Shown piece by piece: positions 1 through 8,100 of a stretch of 64,000 bases of DNA. The DNA is from Polynucleobacter sp. UK-FUSCHL-C3 (GTDB taxonomy: Bacteria; Pseudomonadota; Gammaproteobacteria; Burkholderiales; Burkholderiaceae): positions 682,001-746,000 of the forward strand of contig NZ_CP099959.1 in NCBI RefSeq assembly GCF_040409815.1. Reading direction: 5' to 3'. Under the pieces are notes generated by a model. It saw only the letters and a list, made by a program, of their open reading frames with translations, was not told where the DNA came from and searched no databases. Made by a program: the position numbers and the translations under genes. Positions within the stretch are counted from its first letter, which is position 1; each line of letters starts with the position of its first letter.

Positions 1-273
1 AATACTGCATCTGGCATGAATGGATATATCTTGTCAGATCGCGCTACCTGGTTGACCTTCAAGAACCGTGGTGATCTCACCATTCTGGTTCAGGGCGACC
101 CAAAACTCTTCAATCAATATGGCGTGATGCTCGTGAGTTCTGCGAAGCACCCAAAGGTGAAGAAAGCAGAAGGCCAAGCATTTATTGATTGGATTGTCTC
201 CAAAGAAGGTCAAGATAGCATCGCATCCTACCGCGTTGCTGGTGAGCAGTCCTTCTTCCCTAATGCAAAATAA
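1..273 (+). CDS. tupA: Tungstate ABC transporter substrate-binding protein (3' part)
   Basis: The frame is open from base 1 and ends at TAA 271-273, so only the last 90 residues are present. The fragment resembles the C-terminal lobe of TupA-type periplasmic binding proteins: an SDRATWLTFKNR stretch, ILVQGDPKLFNQYGV, then AFIDWIVSKEGQ and a final FFPNA. These proteins bind tungstate or molybdate in the periplasm and deliver it to a TupBC permease and ATPase. The upstream genes are outside the window. A tungstate or molybdate uptake gene about 10 kb from a molybdenum hydroxylase locus is suggestive, but nothing here shows a functional link. A PstS-like anion-binding protein is the main alternative. 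Confidence 0.75.
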   Translation, partial: NTASGMNGYILSDRATWLTFKNRGDLTILVQGDPKLFNQYGVMLVSSAKHPKVKKAEGQAFIDWIVSKEGQDSIASYRVAGEQSFFPNAK

Positions 274-275
274 AT

Positions 276-1421
276 CTAGTAAGTCCCCGGGTACAAGATA
301 TCTTTCGTCACATCCTGAATATCACGATGGCCGGTAAATGCCATGGTGAGATCTAACTCCCTATGAATAATCTCTAAGCATTTAGTAACACCAGGGCCAC
401 CCATAGCGCCTAAGCCATATAAAAAGGAGCGACCAATCATTGTTCCCTTGGCACCCAAAGCCCACGCTTTGAGGACATCTTGGCCTGACCGAATACCGCC
501 ATCCATCCACACTTCAATATCCTTGCCCGCTGCATCAACGATACCGGGCAGTGCTTTGATGCTCGATACAGCGCCGTCAAGTTGACGACCACCATGATTC
601 GACACAATGAGGGCATCGGCACCCGATTGTGCCGCAGCACGGGCATCATCAGGATCTAAGATGCCCTTGATAATGAGCTTGCCACCCCAAAGCTTCTTAA
701 TCCACTCAACGTCTCCCCAATTGAGTCCCGGATCAAATTGCTCAGCGGTCCATGAAGATAGTGAAGACATGTTGCCAACACCGGTAGCATGACCAACAAT
801 ATTACGGAAGGTGCGACGGGGTGTTTGTAGCATCCCCATGCACCAACGTGGTTTGGTCATCATGTTCAAAATGTTGGGAATAGTTAATTTGGGTGGAGCA
901 CTTAAGCCATTCTTAATGTCTTTATGGCGTTGACCTAAGATCTGAAGATCTAATGTAAGAACCAGGGCCGAGCAATTGGCTGCTTTGGCTCGTTCGATCA
1001 AGCGCTCAATAAAGCCACGGTCTTTCATGACGTAGAGCTGGAACCAAAATGGTTTTGTAGTGCGTTCGGCAACATCTTCAATCGAGCAAATACTCATGGT
1101 CGATAAGCAGAATGGCACCCCAAATTTTTCTGCGGCTTGGGCAGCAAGGATCTCACCATCGGCGAACTGCATACCCGTTAAGCCAGTGGGCGCCAATGCC
1201 ACAGGCATTGCAACGTCTTGGCCAATCATTTTGGTTTTGGTGGTCCGATTGAGCATATTGACCGCCACCCGTTGCCGTAATTTGATCTTCTGAAAATCGG
1301 ATTCATTGGCGCGATAGGTCGACTCGGTCCACGAACCGGAGTCGGCATAGTCATAAAACATTTTGGGGGTACGTTTTTGATGTAAAACGCGCAGGTCTTC
1401 AATATTGGTAATGATAGGCAT
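276..1421 (-). CDS. lldD: FMN-dependent L-lactate dehydrogenase / alpha-hydroxy-acid oxidase
   Basis: This 381-residue protein has the full length of the FMN-dependent alpha-hydroxy-acid dehydrogenase family, a TIM barrel that oxidises (S)-2-hydroxy acids such as L-lactate and passes electrons to the respiratory chain. Visible landmarks are the N-terminal YDYADSGS (Tyr24 region), the FMN-contacting LAPTGLTGMQ, Lys252 in IIKGI, and the active-site motif SNHGGRQLD with catalytic His276 and Arg279. The C-terminal MDGGIRSGQDVLKA and GAKGTMIGRSFLYGL hold the FMN phosphate. It converges on the tupA fragment with only 2 bases between the stops. Exact substrate (lactate, mandelate or glycolate) cannot be told from sequence alone, though L-lactate is the commonest. 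Confidence 0.88.
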   Translation of the reverse strand: MPIITNIEDLRVLHQKRTPKMFYDYADSGSWTESTYRANESDFQKIKLRQRVAVNMLNRTTKTKMIGQDVAMPVALAPTGLTGMQFADGEILAAQAAEKFGVPFCLSTMSICSIEDVAERTTKPFWFQLYVMKDRGFIERLIERAKAANCSALVLTLDLQILGQRHKDIKNGLSAPPKLTIPNILNMMTKPRWCMGMLQTPRRTFRNIVGHATGVGNMSSLSSWTAEQFDPGLNWGDVEWIKKLWGGKLIIKGILDPDDARAAAQSGADALIVSNHGGRQLDGAVSSIKALPGIVDAAGKDIEVWMDGGIRSGQDVLKAWALGAKGTMIGRSFLYGLGAMGGPGVTKCLEIIHRELDLTMAFTGHRDIQDVTKDILYPGTY

Positions 1422-1509
1422 GGGGTATGGAGTTCAAGGTTATTTATAGAGGTAAGAGTTATTTTTTGTCTATTATGGATTATTGCTTAATTCTGACGGA
1501 TTACTGGAT

Positions 1510-2208
1510 ATGAAACCTAGAGTATTAGCTTTTGATGTATTTGGGACGGTTGTCGATTGGCATGGCTCGATTACTGCGGAGGTTGCTAGCCTTATCCCGG
1601 AGATTGATGCCATTTCATTTACCAGTAGCTGGCGCAGTGGTTATAAACCTGCCATGGCGAGAGTGCGCTCTGGGGAGTTGGGATGGACCCGAATTGATGA
1701 TTTACACCGCATCATCCTCGACCAAGTTTTAAAAGAGTTCAGTATCGACAGGCTCACCGAATCTCAGAAAAGGCATTTGAATCTCGTATGGCACCGCTTG
1801 CATCCATGGCCCGATACCGTTTCTGGACTGACACTCTTAAAACAAGATCACACGATCGTGACCCTCTCCAATGGTAATTTAGGGCTCTTGGCAAATATGG
1901 CCAAGAAAGCGGGTTTACCTTGGGATCTGATCTTGTCAGCAGAGGTATTTCGTCACTACAAGCCCGATCCAGAAACCTATTTAGGGGTTTGCAATATCTT
2001 TGATCTAGAGCCCAACGAGGTGATGTTGGTTGCCTCTCACAAGGACGATCTCCAAGCTGCCCATGCCTGTGGTCTGCAAACAGCATTTATTGAGCGGCCG
2101 CTGGAGTTTGGTCCCAAGCAAGCCAGAAACGATCTGCATCGTGAGACCTGGACTGATTACCACGCTACCGATTTTCTGGATCTCGCCAAACAGCTAAAAA
2201 CCCGATAA
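1510..2208 (+). CDS. HAD-family haloacid dehalogenase, type II
   Basis: The protein is a 232-residue HAD hydrolase of the L-2-haloacid dehalogenase type. Motif I is DVFGTVVD with nucleophile Asp9, motif II is TLSNGN (Ser120, Asn121), motif III is Lys151 in HYKPDPETY, and motif IV is VASHKDDLQAA, whose SHxxDL form is typical of type II dehalogenases. Such enzymes hydrolyse 2-haloalkanoic acids or related small substrates by an aspartyl-ester route. I place the start at ATG 1510 because MKPRVLAFDVFGT fits the family N terminus. A TTG at 1483 in the same frame would add nine residues. It is divergent from lldD, and no ribosome-binding site is strong. Confidence 0.82.
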   Translation: MKPRVLAFDVFGTVVDWHGSITAEVASLIPEIDAISFTSSWRSGYKPAMARVRSGELGWTRIDDLHRIILDQVLKEFSIDRLTESQKRHLNLVWHRLHPWPDTVSGLTLLKQDHTIVTLSNGNLGLLANMAKKAGLPWDLILSAEVFRHYKPDPETYLGVCNIFDLEPNEVMLVASHKDDLQAAHACGLQTAFIERPLEFGPKQARNDLHRETWTDYHATDFLDLAKQLKTR

Positions 2209-2248
2209 AGACCTACAATGAATATAGAACTACTTTCTCAAGGAGAGA

Positions 2249-2530
2249 ATGATGGCAAACCAAATGACTGTGGAAATTGAGAACCTGAAGTGCGGTGGTT
2301 GTGAGAACACGATTATGAAGGGTTTGATGTCGATTACGGGAGTCGCTGGTGTAATTGTCGACCATGCTCAGAAAGCAGTAGTTCTGGAAGCTGATGCAAA
2401 CTTACGCCCGCAGGTTGTGGCGAAGTTGTTGGGCATGGGCTATCCAGAAAAAGGATCAGTGGCCGGACTCGATAAAGGCATTGCGACTGCAAAATCGTTT
2501 GTGAGTTGTGCCATTGGTCGAATTAGTTAA
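2249..2530 (+). CDS. Heavy-metal-associated (HMA) domain protein, CopZ-like
   Basis: This is a 93-residue cytoplasmic protein with a single HMA fold. The metal-binding motif is KCGGC (CxxC) in the first loop, followed by IMKGLMSITGVAGVIVD and a second strand around AVVLEAD, as in copper chaperones of the CopZ/Atx1 type. AGGAG lies six to seven bases before the first of two adjacent ATG codons (2249 and 2252). The C-terminal 25 residues extend beyond the usual 68-residue chaperone and contain one further Cys. No copper ATPase is adjacent, so the client and metal are unknown. Confidence 0.8.
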   Translation: MMANQMTVEIENLKCGGCENTIMKGLMSITGVAGVIVDHAQKAVVLEADANLRPQVVAKLLGMGYPEKGSVAGLDKGIATAKSFVSCAIGRIS

Positions 2531-2566
2531 AGTAGGCTAGAAGTTTTTTAGATGCGCTAAGATCCC

Positions 2567-2830
2567 ATGGTGCTTCATGTTGACATCATTGGCTACTTAG
2601 CTGCCTGCCTAACGACATTCTCCTTTTTAGTTCAGGCAGTAAAGTCTTGGAAAACGAAGGACCTATCGGGCATTTCCTTGGGGATGTACACCATGTTTGC
2701 TAGCGGCGTAGCTTTGTGGCTAGCCTACGGCATTGCGATAGATAGCATGCCACTGATTGTGACCAATGCCTTAACCCTAGCGTTTGCCCTTAGTATTCTG
2801 TTCATGAAGATTCGGGAAGTACGGAAATAA
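2567..2830 (+). CDS. SemiSWEET family sugar transporter
   Basis: This 87-residue integral membrane protein has three predicted helices, the size and layout of a bacterial SemiSWEET (MtN3/saliva half-unit) that forms a homodimer and moves sugars by facilitated diffusion. Helix 1 (about 7-24) ends in QAVKSWKTKDLSGIS, the family's typical loop with charged residues followed by SGIS. Helix 2 is MYTMFASGVALWLAYGI and helix 3 follows SMPLIVTNALTLA, with the conserved Asn in the NALTL segment. Cargo cannot be deduced. The gene starts at ATG 2567, 36 bases after the HMA protein. Confidence 0.85.
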   Translation: MVLHVDIIGYLAACLTTFSFLVQAVKSWKTKDLSGISLGMYTMFASGVALWLAYGIAIDSMPLIVTNALTLAFALSILFMKIREVRK

Positions 2831-2855
2831 AATACATGCTTACTAGAGTCTAACC

Positions 2856-3650
2856 ATGAAAATCCTCAAGATGATCATTATTTCAGTTGTTGTTCTAGCG
2901 GCCATCATCCTCGGCGTAGCCTATTACAGTTCAGGCAAGATTGATGCGTATGTAAAGACTGCGATCGAGCAGTATGGATCAGAGTCACTGGGTACTAAGG
3001 TCAGTGTTGGGGAGGTCAATATTAGTTTGCGTCAGACCACCGCCACGATCACAAATCTTGAGATTGCTAATCCCCCCGGCTTTAATGATCCAGCGGCATT
3101 TAAAGCAGGCCTGATTCAGATTACGCTAAATTCCAAAGAATCCAAATTAGACTCAGTAGTGATTGATCGTATTTTGCTAAATAGTCCGATGGTCTATTAC
3201 ATCAAGACCAAACAAACAGATAATTTATCGGCACTTCAGGATAATGTTGCCCGGTCTGACAAAGAGCACCAGAGCTCGGATCAGGCGGGAGATCCAAAAG
3301 GTAAGAAGGATAAGGATCGCCAACAGCCCAGAATTTTGATCAAGAAGTTCGATATTGAGGGAGCTAATTTATCGTACCGTGATACTCGCATTGTCAGTAC
3401 AACGGTTAATTTAAAGTTAGACGATATTCATATTACAGATATCGATACAGGCAAGAATGGTGCTGGTACACAAGAAGCTGTGAGCAAGATTGTGAATGCG
3501 ATTGTTCCTGCTGTTAAGCAGGCTGCTATAAAAAGTGTTGCAGCCTATCTTGATGTCGCTACCGATACCTTACGAAATGTAAGCGACAGTGCCCAGCAGT
3601 TGGGTAAAGAGGCAGTTACCAATATTAAGAAGTTCTTCCAAAAACAGTAA
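2856..3650 (+). CDS. AsmA-like membrane-anchored periplasmic protein
   Basis: The 264-residue product has one N-terminal transmembrane segment (about residues 5-25, rich in Ile and Val). The remainder is hydrophilic with repeated beta-type segments. The stretch after the anchor (KVSVGEVNISLRQTTATITNLEIANPPGF) resembles the start of AsmA/DUF748-type domains, which form beta-groove bridges linked to outer-membrane lipid handling. A charged, low-complexity linker around residues 132-157 (KGKKDKDRQQ) splits the protein. Length is far below full AsmA. Function is unassigned, and assignment to the AsmA-like group is by N-terminal pattern only. Confidence 0.6.
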   Translation: MKILKMIIISVVVLAAIILGVAYYSSGKIDAYVKTAIEQYGSESLGTKVSVGEVNISLRQTTATITNLEIANPPGFNDPAAFKAGLIQITLNSKESKLDSVVIDRILLNSPMVYYIKTKQTDNLSALQDNVARSDKEHQSSDQAGDPKGKKDKDRQQPRILIKKFDIEGANLSYRDTRIVSTTVNLKLDDIHITDIDTGKNGAGTQEAVSKIVNAIVPAVKQAAIKSVAAYLDVATDTLRNVSDSAQQLGKEAVTNIKKFFQKQ

Positions 3651-3667
3651 TTTTAAATTGAGATTAA

Positions 3668-4726
3668 ATGGTGAATTCCACTACCCCTATCTATAACGGC
3701 CGACTAACATCCTTATCCCATGGTGGCGGTTGCGGTTGCAAGATCGCCCCCGGTATCTTGAGCGATATCTTGAAGGATTCTCCCTTTAAAACGATCTCAC
3801 AAGCTTTATTGGCAGGCTCTGAAAATAATGAGGATGCGGCTGTCTATCAAATCAATGATCGGCAAGCGATTGTGGCAACCACTGATTTTTTCATGCCAAT
3901 TGTGGATGATCCTTTCGACTTTGGACGGATTGCAGCAACTAATGCGATCTCTGATGTGTATGCCATGGGTGGGCAGCCATTGTTTGCACTTGCTCTCTTG
4001 GGAATGCCGATTCAAGTCCTACCGATAGAGACCATTCAAAAGATAACCGCAGGGGGTGAGTCTGTCTGTCAATTAGCTGGAATTCCGATTGCGGGCGGCC
4101 ACTCGATTGATAGTGTGGAGCCAATCTATGGCCTAGTGGTCATTGGGATTGTTGATCCTACAAACTTAAAACGTAATAGCGGCGCGCAGGATGGCGATTG
4201 CATCATCGTCAGTAAACCAATAGGAGTTGGCATCCTTAGTGCAGGCTTAAAGAAAGAGCGTCTATCACCATCGGGGTACGAGCAAATGATTGCTCTCACC
4301 ACCCAGCTTAATAAACCAGGGGTGGACTTAGCCAAGATGACTGGTGTTCATGCCTTAACCGATGTGACCGGTTTTGGGTTAGCAGGGCACTTACTTGAGA
4401 TGGGCCGCGGTGCACATTTACGGGCCGAGCTTCGGTGGGATCAAATACCGCTTGTCACCGAGGCGGTAGAGCTTGCAAAGGCTGATATCTATACAGGCGC
4501 ATCGACTCGTAATTGGCAAGCGTATGGTCATGAGATCAATCTGTCAGCCACCATGCAGGAATGGCAACAAAACCTCATTACAGATCCGCAAACGAGTGGG
4601 GGCTTGCTTATTTCTTGTGCTCCGCAGGCCGAGCAGGAAGTAATCCAACTTTTGCAGCAATCTGGCTTTATGCAGGCTAAAACCATTGGCCGATTTACTG
4701 CTGGCAAGGGCCTTGGCCTGGTCTAA
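3668..4726 (+). CDS. selD: Selenide, water dikinase
   Basis: SelD makes selenophosphate from selenide and ATP for selenocysteine or 2-selenouridine synthesis. The 352-residue length is normal. The catalytic loop reads GGGCGCKIAPG, with Cys22 in the position of E. coli Cys17 and Lys25 matching Lys20, so this is the Cys form rather than the Sec form. Other family signatures are ATTDFFMPIVDDPFDFGRIAA, DVYAMGG, AGGHSID and LTDVTGFGLAGHL, and the C-terminal DPQTSGGLL. No selA, selB, selC or mnmH is in the window, so which selenium pathway it feeds must be settled elsewhere in the genome. Confidence 0.95.
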   Translation: MVNSTTPIYNGRLTSLSHGGGCGCKIAPGILSDILKDSPFKTISQALLAGSENNEDAAVYQINDRQAIVATTDFFMPIVDDPFDFGRIAATNAISDVYAMGGQPLFALALLGMPIQVLPIETIQKITAGGESVCQLAGIPIAGGHSIDSVEPIYGLVVIGIVDPTNLKRNSGAQDGDCIIVSKPIGVGILSAGLKKERLSPSGYEQMIALTTQLNKPGVDLAKMTGVHALTDVTGFGLAGHLLEMGRGAHLRAELRWDQIPLVTEAVELAKADIYTGASTRNWQAYGHEINLSATMQEWQQNLITDPQTSGGLLISCAPQAEQEVIQLLQQSGFMQAKTIGRFTAGKGLGLV

Positions 4727-4780
4727 ACTAAGAAACAGCAAACAAATTACAATCAAGGTAGTTATTTCTAGGGAGCGATA

Positions 4781-4918
4781 ATGAGTAATCAGAATCTAGC
4801 AGCATGCTTTCAGGCATTCATTAAGAATATGATGCAGTCCCCCACGAAGCGTGGCGAGTGGTTTTTGCAGTTAATGATTGAGAAGCGTGACCAGCGTCTT
4901 AGCAAAAAAGTATATTAA
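4781..4918 (+). CDS. Small hypothetical protein, 45 residues
   Basis: A short frame runs from ATG 4781 to TAA 4916-4918. GGGAG at 4771-4775 gives a good ribosome-binding site five bases before the start. The product is amphipathic and rather basic (motifs FQAFIKNMMQSPTKRGEW and MIEKRDQRLSKK). It lies 54 bases after selD and about 45 bases before a strong terminator, so selD and this gene probably share a transcript. I do not recognise the family. The support is the site, the compact placement and protein-like composition. Confidence 0.5.
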   Translation: MSNQNLAACFQAFIKNMMQSPTKRGEWFLQLMIEKRDQRLSKKVY

Positions 4919-4935
4919 TTTGTTTTGGTCTTGAT

Positions 4936-5580
4936 GTGATCTGTTCATCAAGAAATCGTATAGGCATACACCTCGGTGTGTGCCTTTTTCTTTTCTCGAG
5001 TCTCGCTAATTCTTTAGAGAATGCCGATGTGGTGGGTGAGGGTCAAATCCGTTACTTAAAGAATCGGCCAGATCCTGGCGCGTACACCTACGAGTCTAAG
5101 GTGACGATCAGTAAAGCTAGCTTAGAGTCTGGCTTGGTCGAGATCCAGACCTGCCATAAGCAATTAGACCCTATCCGCAAGGTCGTCATTCTCTTTAATA
5201 AAGACCGAATTAAAGATATTCAGGTGCGCAGCCACGATGGAATTGCAATGGCTGAGGTGCGTGACAATCGGGTCACATTAAGCGAGGTACAAAAAGGTGG
5301 CTCGATTTGTATTGATTTGCAATCACGCGCATTAGATTCTTTAGGGAATGGAATGTATCAGCTCAATGCCGGACCTCTAATGCGTCGTTTATTTGATGGC
5401 TATTTACCCATGAGCGCTAATATGAAGTTCTCATGGCCTAATCAGCTCTTAGCTGTCGAGGAGACCAAACCCCATAGTCAGGATGGTGTTCGCATCCAAC
5501 AATCGCAAGACGGGCTTGAGATGGATCTTGTATTCGCAGGCAGGATGACCGCACAGATTCTATTAAAGCGTACCCAATAA
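4936..5580 (+). CDS. Secreted hypothetical protein
   Basis: A 214-residue product of unknown function. The N terminus has basic residues, a hydrophobic stretch (GVCLFLFSSLA) and a plausible signal-peptidase site after LANS. The mature part is beta-rich with three scattered Cys and no motif I know. The start used is GTG 4936, which has no clear ribosome-binding site. The hairpin at 4963-4994 is encoded within this leader, and no ATG in frame lies between it and the mature part. If the signal peptide is real, translation must start upstream of the terminator. The alternative is a leaderless or cytosolic form from GTG 5029 or 5032. Confidence 0.6.
   Translation: MICSSRNRIGIHLGVCLFLFSSLANSLENADVVGEGQIRYLKNRPDPGAYTYESKVTISKASLESGLVEIQTCHKQLDPIRKVVILFNKDRIKDIQVRSHDGIAMAEVRDNRVTLSEVQKGGSICIDLQSRALDSLGNGMYQLNAGPLMRRLFDGYLPMSANMKFSWPNQLLAVEETKPHSQDGVRIQQSQDGLEMDLVFAGRMTAQILLKRTQ
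4963..4994 (+). terminator. Rho-independent terminator overlapping the next gene's signal-peptide codons
   Basis: The arms GGCATACACC (4963-4972) and GGTGTGTGCC (4975-4984) pair over ten positions with one G-T pair. They are separated by a two-base TC loop (in practice a tetraloop) and followed by TTTTTCTTTT. It should end the selD transcript. It also lies inside the first codons of the frame that begins at 4936. Confidence 0.8.
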
Positions 5581-5584
5581 ATAA

Positions 5585-5881
5585 TTAGAGCTTTTCACAC
5601 CGGTATTGCTTTGTATCAATGGTCAAGAGAGATTGGCTCGGAATCAATTGCGCTATCGAGTTTTTAGTCTCTGCTTTACAGGAACGATCAAAATAACTTA
5701 CTAGACCTAGACTGCCACAGTAACTCAGCTTTTGATCCCCAATCTTCATGGTAGATTCTTGAAGAACCATCACTACTTTCTGATCGGGTTGGCCATCTGC
5801 ATAGCAGTTCCATGTGCTGTAGTCAGCCTGGCCGCAGGCGCTGAGAGCCATACCAATACTCAAAATGTAAAGAATGCGCAT
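5585..5881 (-). CDS. Small hypothetical lipoprotein
   Basis: The 98-residue product begins MRILYILSIGMALSACGQ, a type II signal peptide with lipobox LSAC, so Cys16 is probably lipidated. The mature part has further Cys residues (WNCYADG, SYCGSLG, RSCKAE, YRCEKL), which could form two disulfides in the periplasm. The gene is convergent with the secreted protein gene at 4936-5580. No function is recognised. Confidence 0.6.
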   Translation of the reverse strand: MRILYILSIGMALSACGQADYSTWNCYADGQPDQKVVMVLQESTMKIGDQKLSYCGSLGLVSYFDRSCKAETKNSIAQLIPSQSLLTIDTKQYRCEKL

Positions 5882-5931
5882 TTCAGGGACAATGGATCAT
5901 TATTCATCTTACGAGTGTATCTGTAAAACGT

Positions 5932-6351
5932 ATGCGCCATGCGCTCTTACCCCTAACTCTTTTTTATGACGGCGCCTGTCCTTTGTGTCAGGCTGAGATT
6001 ATTTATCTATCTTCCCGCAATCAGCAGGGATTGTTGCGCTTTGTGGATATCAATGGCCCAGAGTATGACCCCCAAGTAGTAGGCGTTAGTTGCGAACAAG
6101 CACTCGCACGGATGTATGGACAAATGGAAGGGCGGGAAGCGATTCATGGAGTACCCGTCTTTGCAGAAGCCTATCGTCGCGCTAACCTACCTGTATTGGC
6201 TTGGTTGTTCTCGCAACCTTTATTAAGACCGATCTGGAACCTCTCGTATCGATTCTTTGCAAAATATCGGCATACGATCTCCGGACTGATCGGACCATTC
6301 TTTCTGCGACTGGCAAAACGAGTAAGCCATTCAAAATCAACTTCAATTTAA
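5932..6351 (+). CDS. DUF393 / DCC-type thiol-disulfide oxidoreductase-like protein
   Basis: The 139-residue protein matches the DCC (DUF393) family, named for its DxxCxxC start: here FYDGACPLCQAEI, with Cys16 and Cys19 in a thioredoxin-like position. Conserved downstream features are the FVDINGP segment and HGVPVFAEAYRR, in which the pre-Pro residue contacts the redox site in thioredoxin folds. Family members are assumed to be thiol-disulfide oxidoreductases, but few have been characterised. The gene ends two bases before the convergent yiiM-like gene. Confidence 0.8.
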   Translation: MRHALLPLTLFYDGACPLCQAEIIYLSSRNQQGLLRFVDINGPEYDPQVVGVSCEQALARMYGQMEGREAIHGVPVFAEAYRRANLPVLAWLFSQPLLRPIWNLSYRFFAKYRHTISGLIGPFFLRLAKRVSHSKSTSI

Positions 6352-6353
6352 TC

Positions 6354-6953
6354 TTAGGATTGGCTTTTGAGTAATGCCTGATTCTGTTCTAAGATGCTCG
6401 TTTCTCGAGGTCCTGGAATCACTGTAATGGCATCACCCGGACAAATCGATCCAAGTTGCAAGACGCGAAGATACCAACCACTTCGAGCAGTGCGGATCAT
6501 TTCTTTGCCAACGGTGCTAACCCCTGTTCGAGCAGTGAACTTATAGTAGGGGGTCCTTAACTTCACCACCACGCATTCAACACCACCCATTTGCCAACGA
6601 TCACCAACAAATACAGAATCTTCTAGTAAGCCACTAATTGTGAGGTTCTCACCAAAATAGCCGTGCGGGAGGTCCATTGCGGTCTTCTTAGCCTCGCTAA
6701 GATAATTAGTCCAGTGAGGATAGTGCTCAATGGGGTAGGCGTATAGAGCTTTTTCAATACCACCATGGGCCAGATGATCAGCTTGCTCATCACTTGCAAT
6801 ACCACTTGCGGTAATTTCAATGGGACAAGGCTTTGCAAGAGTGCTGATAGGAGATTTCTTGATGCCCGACATGACTGAGCGTAATTCATGATCCTCGCGG
6901 ACCCAAAGTGGAGCGACGAGACCGGCTGAGATAGTTTCAATACGAGGCATCAT
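6354..6953 (-). CDS. yiiM: MOSC domain protein, YiiM family
   Basis: The 199-residue protein carries a MOSC (molybdenum cofactor sulfurase C-terminal) domain. Landmarks are the ADHLAHGGIEKALYAYP region, GYFGENLTISGL, VFVGDRWQMGGVECVVV and the following LRTPYYKF. E. coli YiiM binds Moco and reduces N-hydroxylated compounds such as 6-N-hydroxylaminopurine. In the family an active-site Cys lies in a V-x-x-P-R-x-P-C-type segment. Here the aligned segment reads VVKLRTPYYKF with no Cys at that position, so the Mo ligand may differ. The gene overlaps the chaN-like gene by four bases, so the two are probably cotranslated. Confidence 0.8.
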   Translation of the reverse strand: MMPRIETISAGLVAPLWVREDHELRSVMSGIKKSPISTLAKPCPIEITASGIASDEQADHLAHGGIEKALYAYPIEHYPHWTNYLSEAKKTAMDLPHGYFGENLTISGLLEDSVFVGDRWQMGGVECVVVKLRTPYYKFTARTGVSTVGKEMIRTARSGWYLRVLQLGSICPGDAITVIPGPRETSILEQNQALLKSQS

Positions 6954-7858
6954 TTACTGGGCTTACTAAAATGTAGATCTGCACAGGGATCCTTGCGCTC
7001 AATGGGCTTGCTTAGCCAAACGTAATCATAGCGATCTCGATCCTTGGCAAGATTCTTTGAGTCAAGACCATCATCTTCTATAAAGGCAATATTGACCACC
7101 GATCGATGAGGAGCAATCGCCTTGAGAACCTGGGGCACTCCGTAATCCTTACGAATATGCCCATTGCCAGCCAAAAGAATTCCAGAGGGGCGCTCGAGTA
7201 AAGCCTGTGCCATCGAAATATCCGTTAAGCGCTGAACGATCATCATGGGTTTTAAATAGGTGGGCGGTAATTTGCCACAGTGGCCATCAATGAGATCTTG
7301 CTCCAGTGCAGACATTGCTGATCCGGATAACGTGCTTTTTTGGTAGTCGGTCTTGAACTGCACAGGAAGCGGATTAGGCTCTCCTGAGAAAATGGCCTTC
7401 GAAATCGAGCGATCTAGATTGCTTCCAAAGATTGGTCGTTGACTAATACGTAATTGCTCAAAAAGAGGGCTGTAGATTGACCAGGGCCAAGCCTTACTGT
7501 TAAAGCCGGCTGCATGCAGAGAGTCTTGGGTGGAATCTGTAAACCGAACTTCTTTACCGGCAAGTAGATATTCCACAATCACCGCTTGCTTAGGTTTGTT
7601 AAGTCGCAGAATGAACTCACCGCGTAATTGGTGATGACTGGGGTTGTCATGAAACTCTCCCAGCAATATGTAATCCACTCGATCCAGTTTCTGAATCAAT
7701 TCCGCCACTGAGAGAGTCTTCTGTGTTCGAGTATCTAGGATAGGACGCTGAGGATCTACTTTGCCAGCCGATGTCTGACTGTGCGCAACAGAACCAACTA
7801 TGCCGTTGAGTAAAAATACCAGCGTAGCTATTAAATAGGTTCTCTTAATGGTATTCAT
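6950..7858 (-). CDS. ChaN-like heme-binding / TIKI-superfamily protein
   Basis: The 302-residue product has an N-terminal signal peptide (hydrophobic stretch to about residue 27, VAHSQ) without an obvious lipobox. It then has the ChaN (Cofac_haem_bdg) landmarks: YILLGEFHDNPSHHQLRGEFI, AVIVEYL, WPWSIYSPLFEQ, and GILLAGNGHIRKDYGVP near the C terminus. Proteins of this family bind iron porphyrins or act as metal-dependent proteases related to TIKI and TraB. The conserved His residues in GEFHDN and GNGHIR are the likely metal or heme ligands. It is the first gene of a two-gene unit with the YiiM homologue. Confidence 0.75.
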   Translation of the reverse strand: MNTIKRTYLIATLVFLLNGIVGSVAHSQTSAGKVDPQRPILDTRTQKTLSVAELIQKLDRVDYILLGEFHDNPSHHQLRGEFILRLNKPKQAVIVEYLLAGKEVRFTDSTQDSLHAAGFNSKAWPWSIYSPLFEQLRISQRPIFGSNLDRSISKAIFSGEPNPLPVQFKTDYQKSTLSGSAMSALEQDLIDGHCGKLPPTYLKPMMIVQRLTDISMAQALLERPSGILLAGNGHIRKDYGVPQVLKAIAPHRSVVNIAFIEDDGLDSKNLAKDRDRYDYVWLSKPIERKDPCADLHFSKPSK

Positions 7859-8100
7859 TAAAAATAGTCATGATTGGGTGTTAATGGCTTAGCCGATCCT
7901 TGTATTTTGGTACTTAATTGAGATAGTTCCAACGCTCTTATCTAATTTGCGGCTTAGGTGGAGTGCCCGATTGCTTTAATTCTCTAAATATGAAACAGTA
8001 GCAGATGTAGCTTAAAGAGTAATTTTGAGAAACAAATACTAATATTAATAATAATCTCTGATCAACGCATCGCAGTGATTTACTGAGTTGATTTGTATTT

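Noticed and set aside
437..1293. Several open frames of 60-77 codons overlapping lldD
   Set aside because: They lie wholly inside the conserved lldD gene in other frames and have no protein-like pattern.
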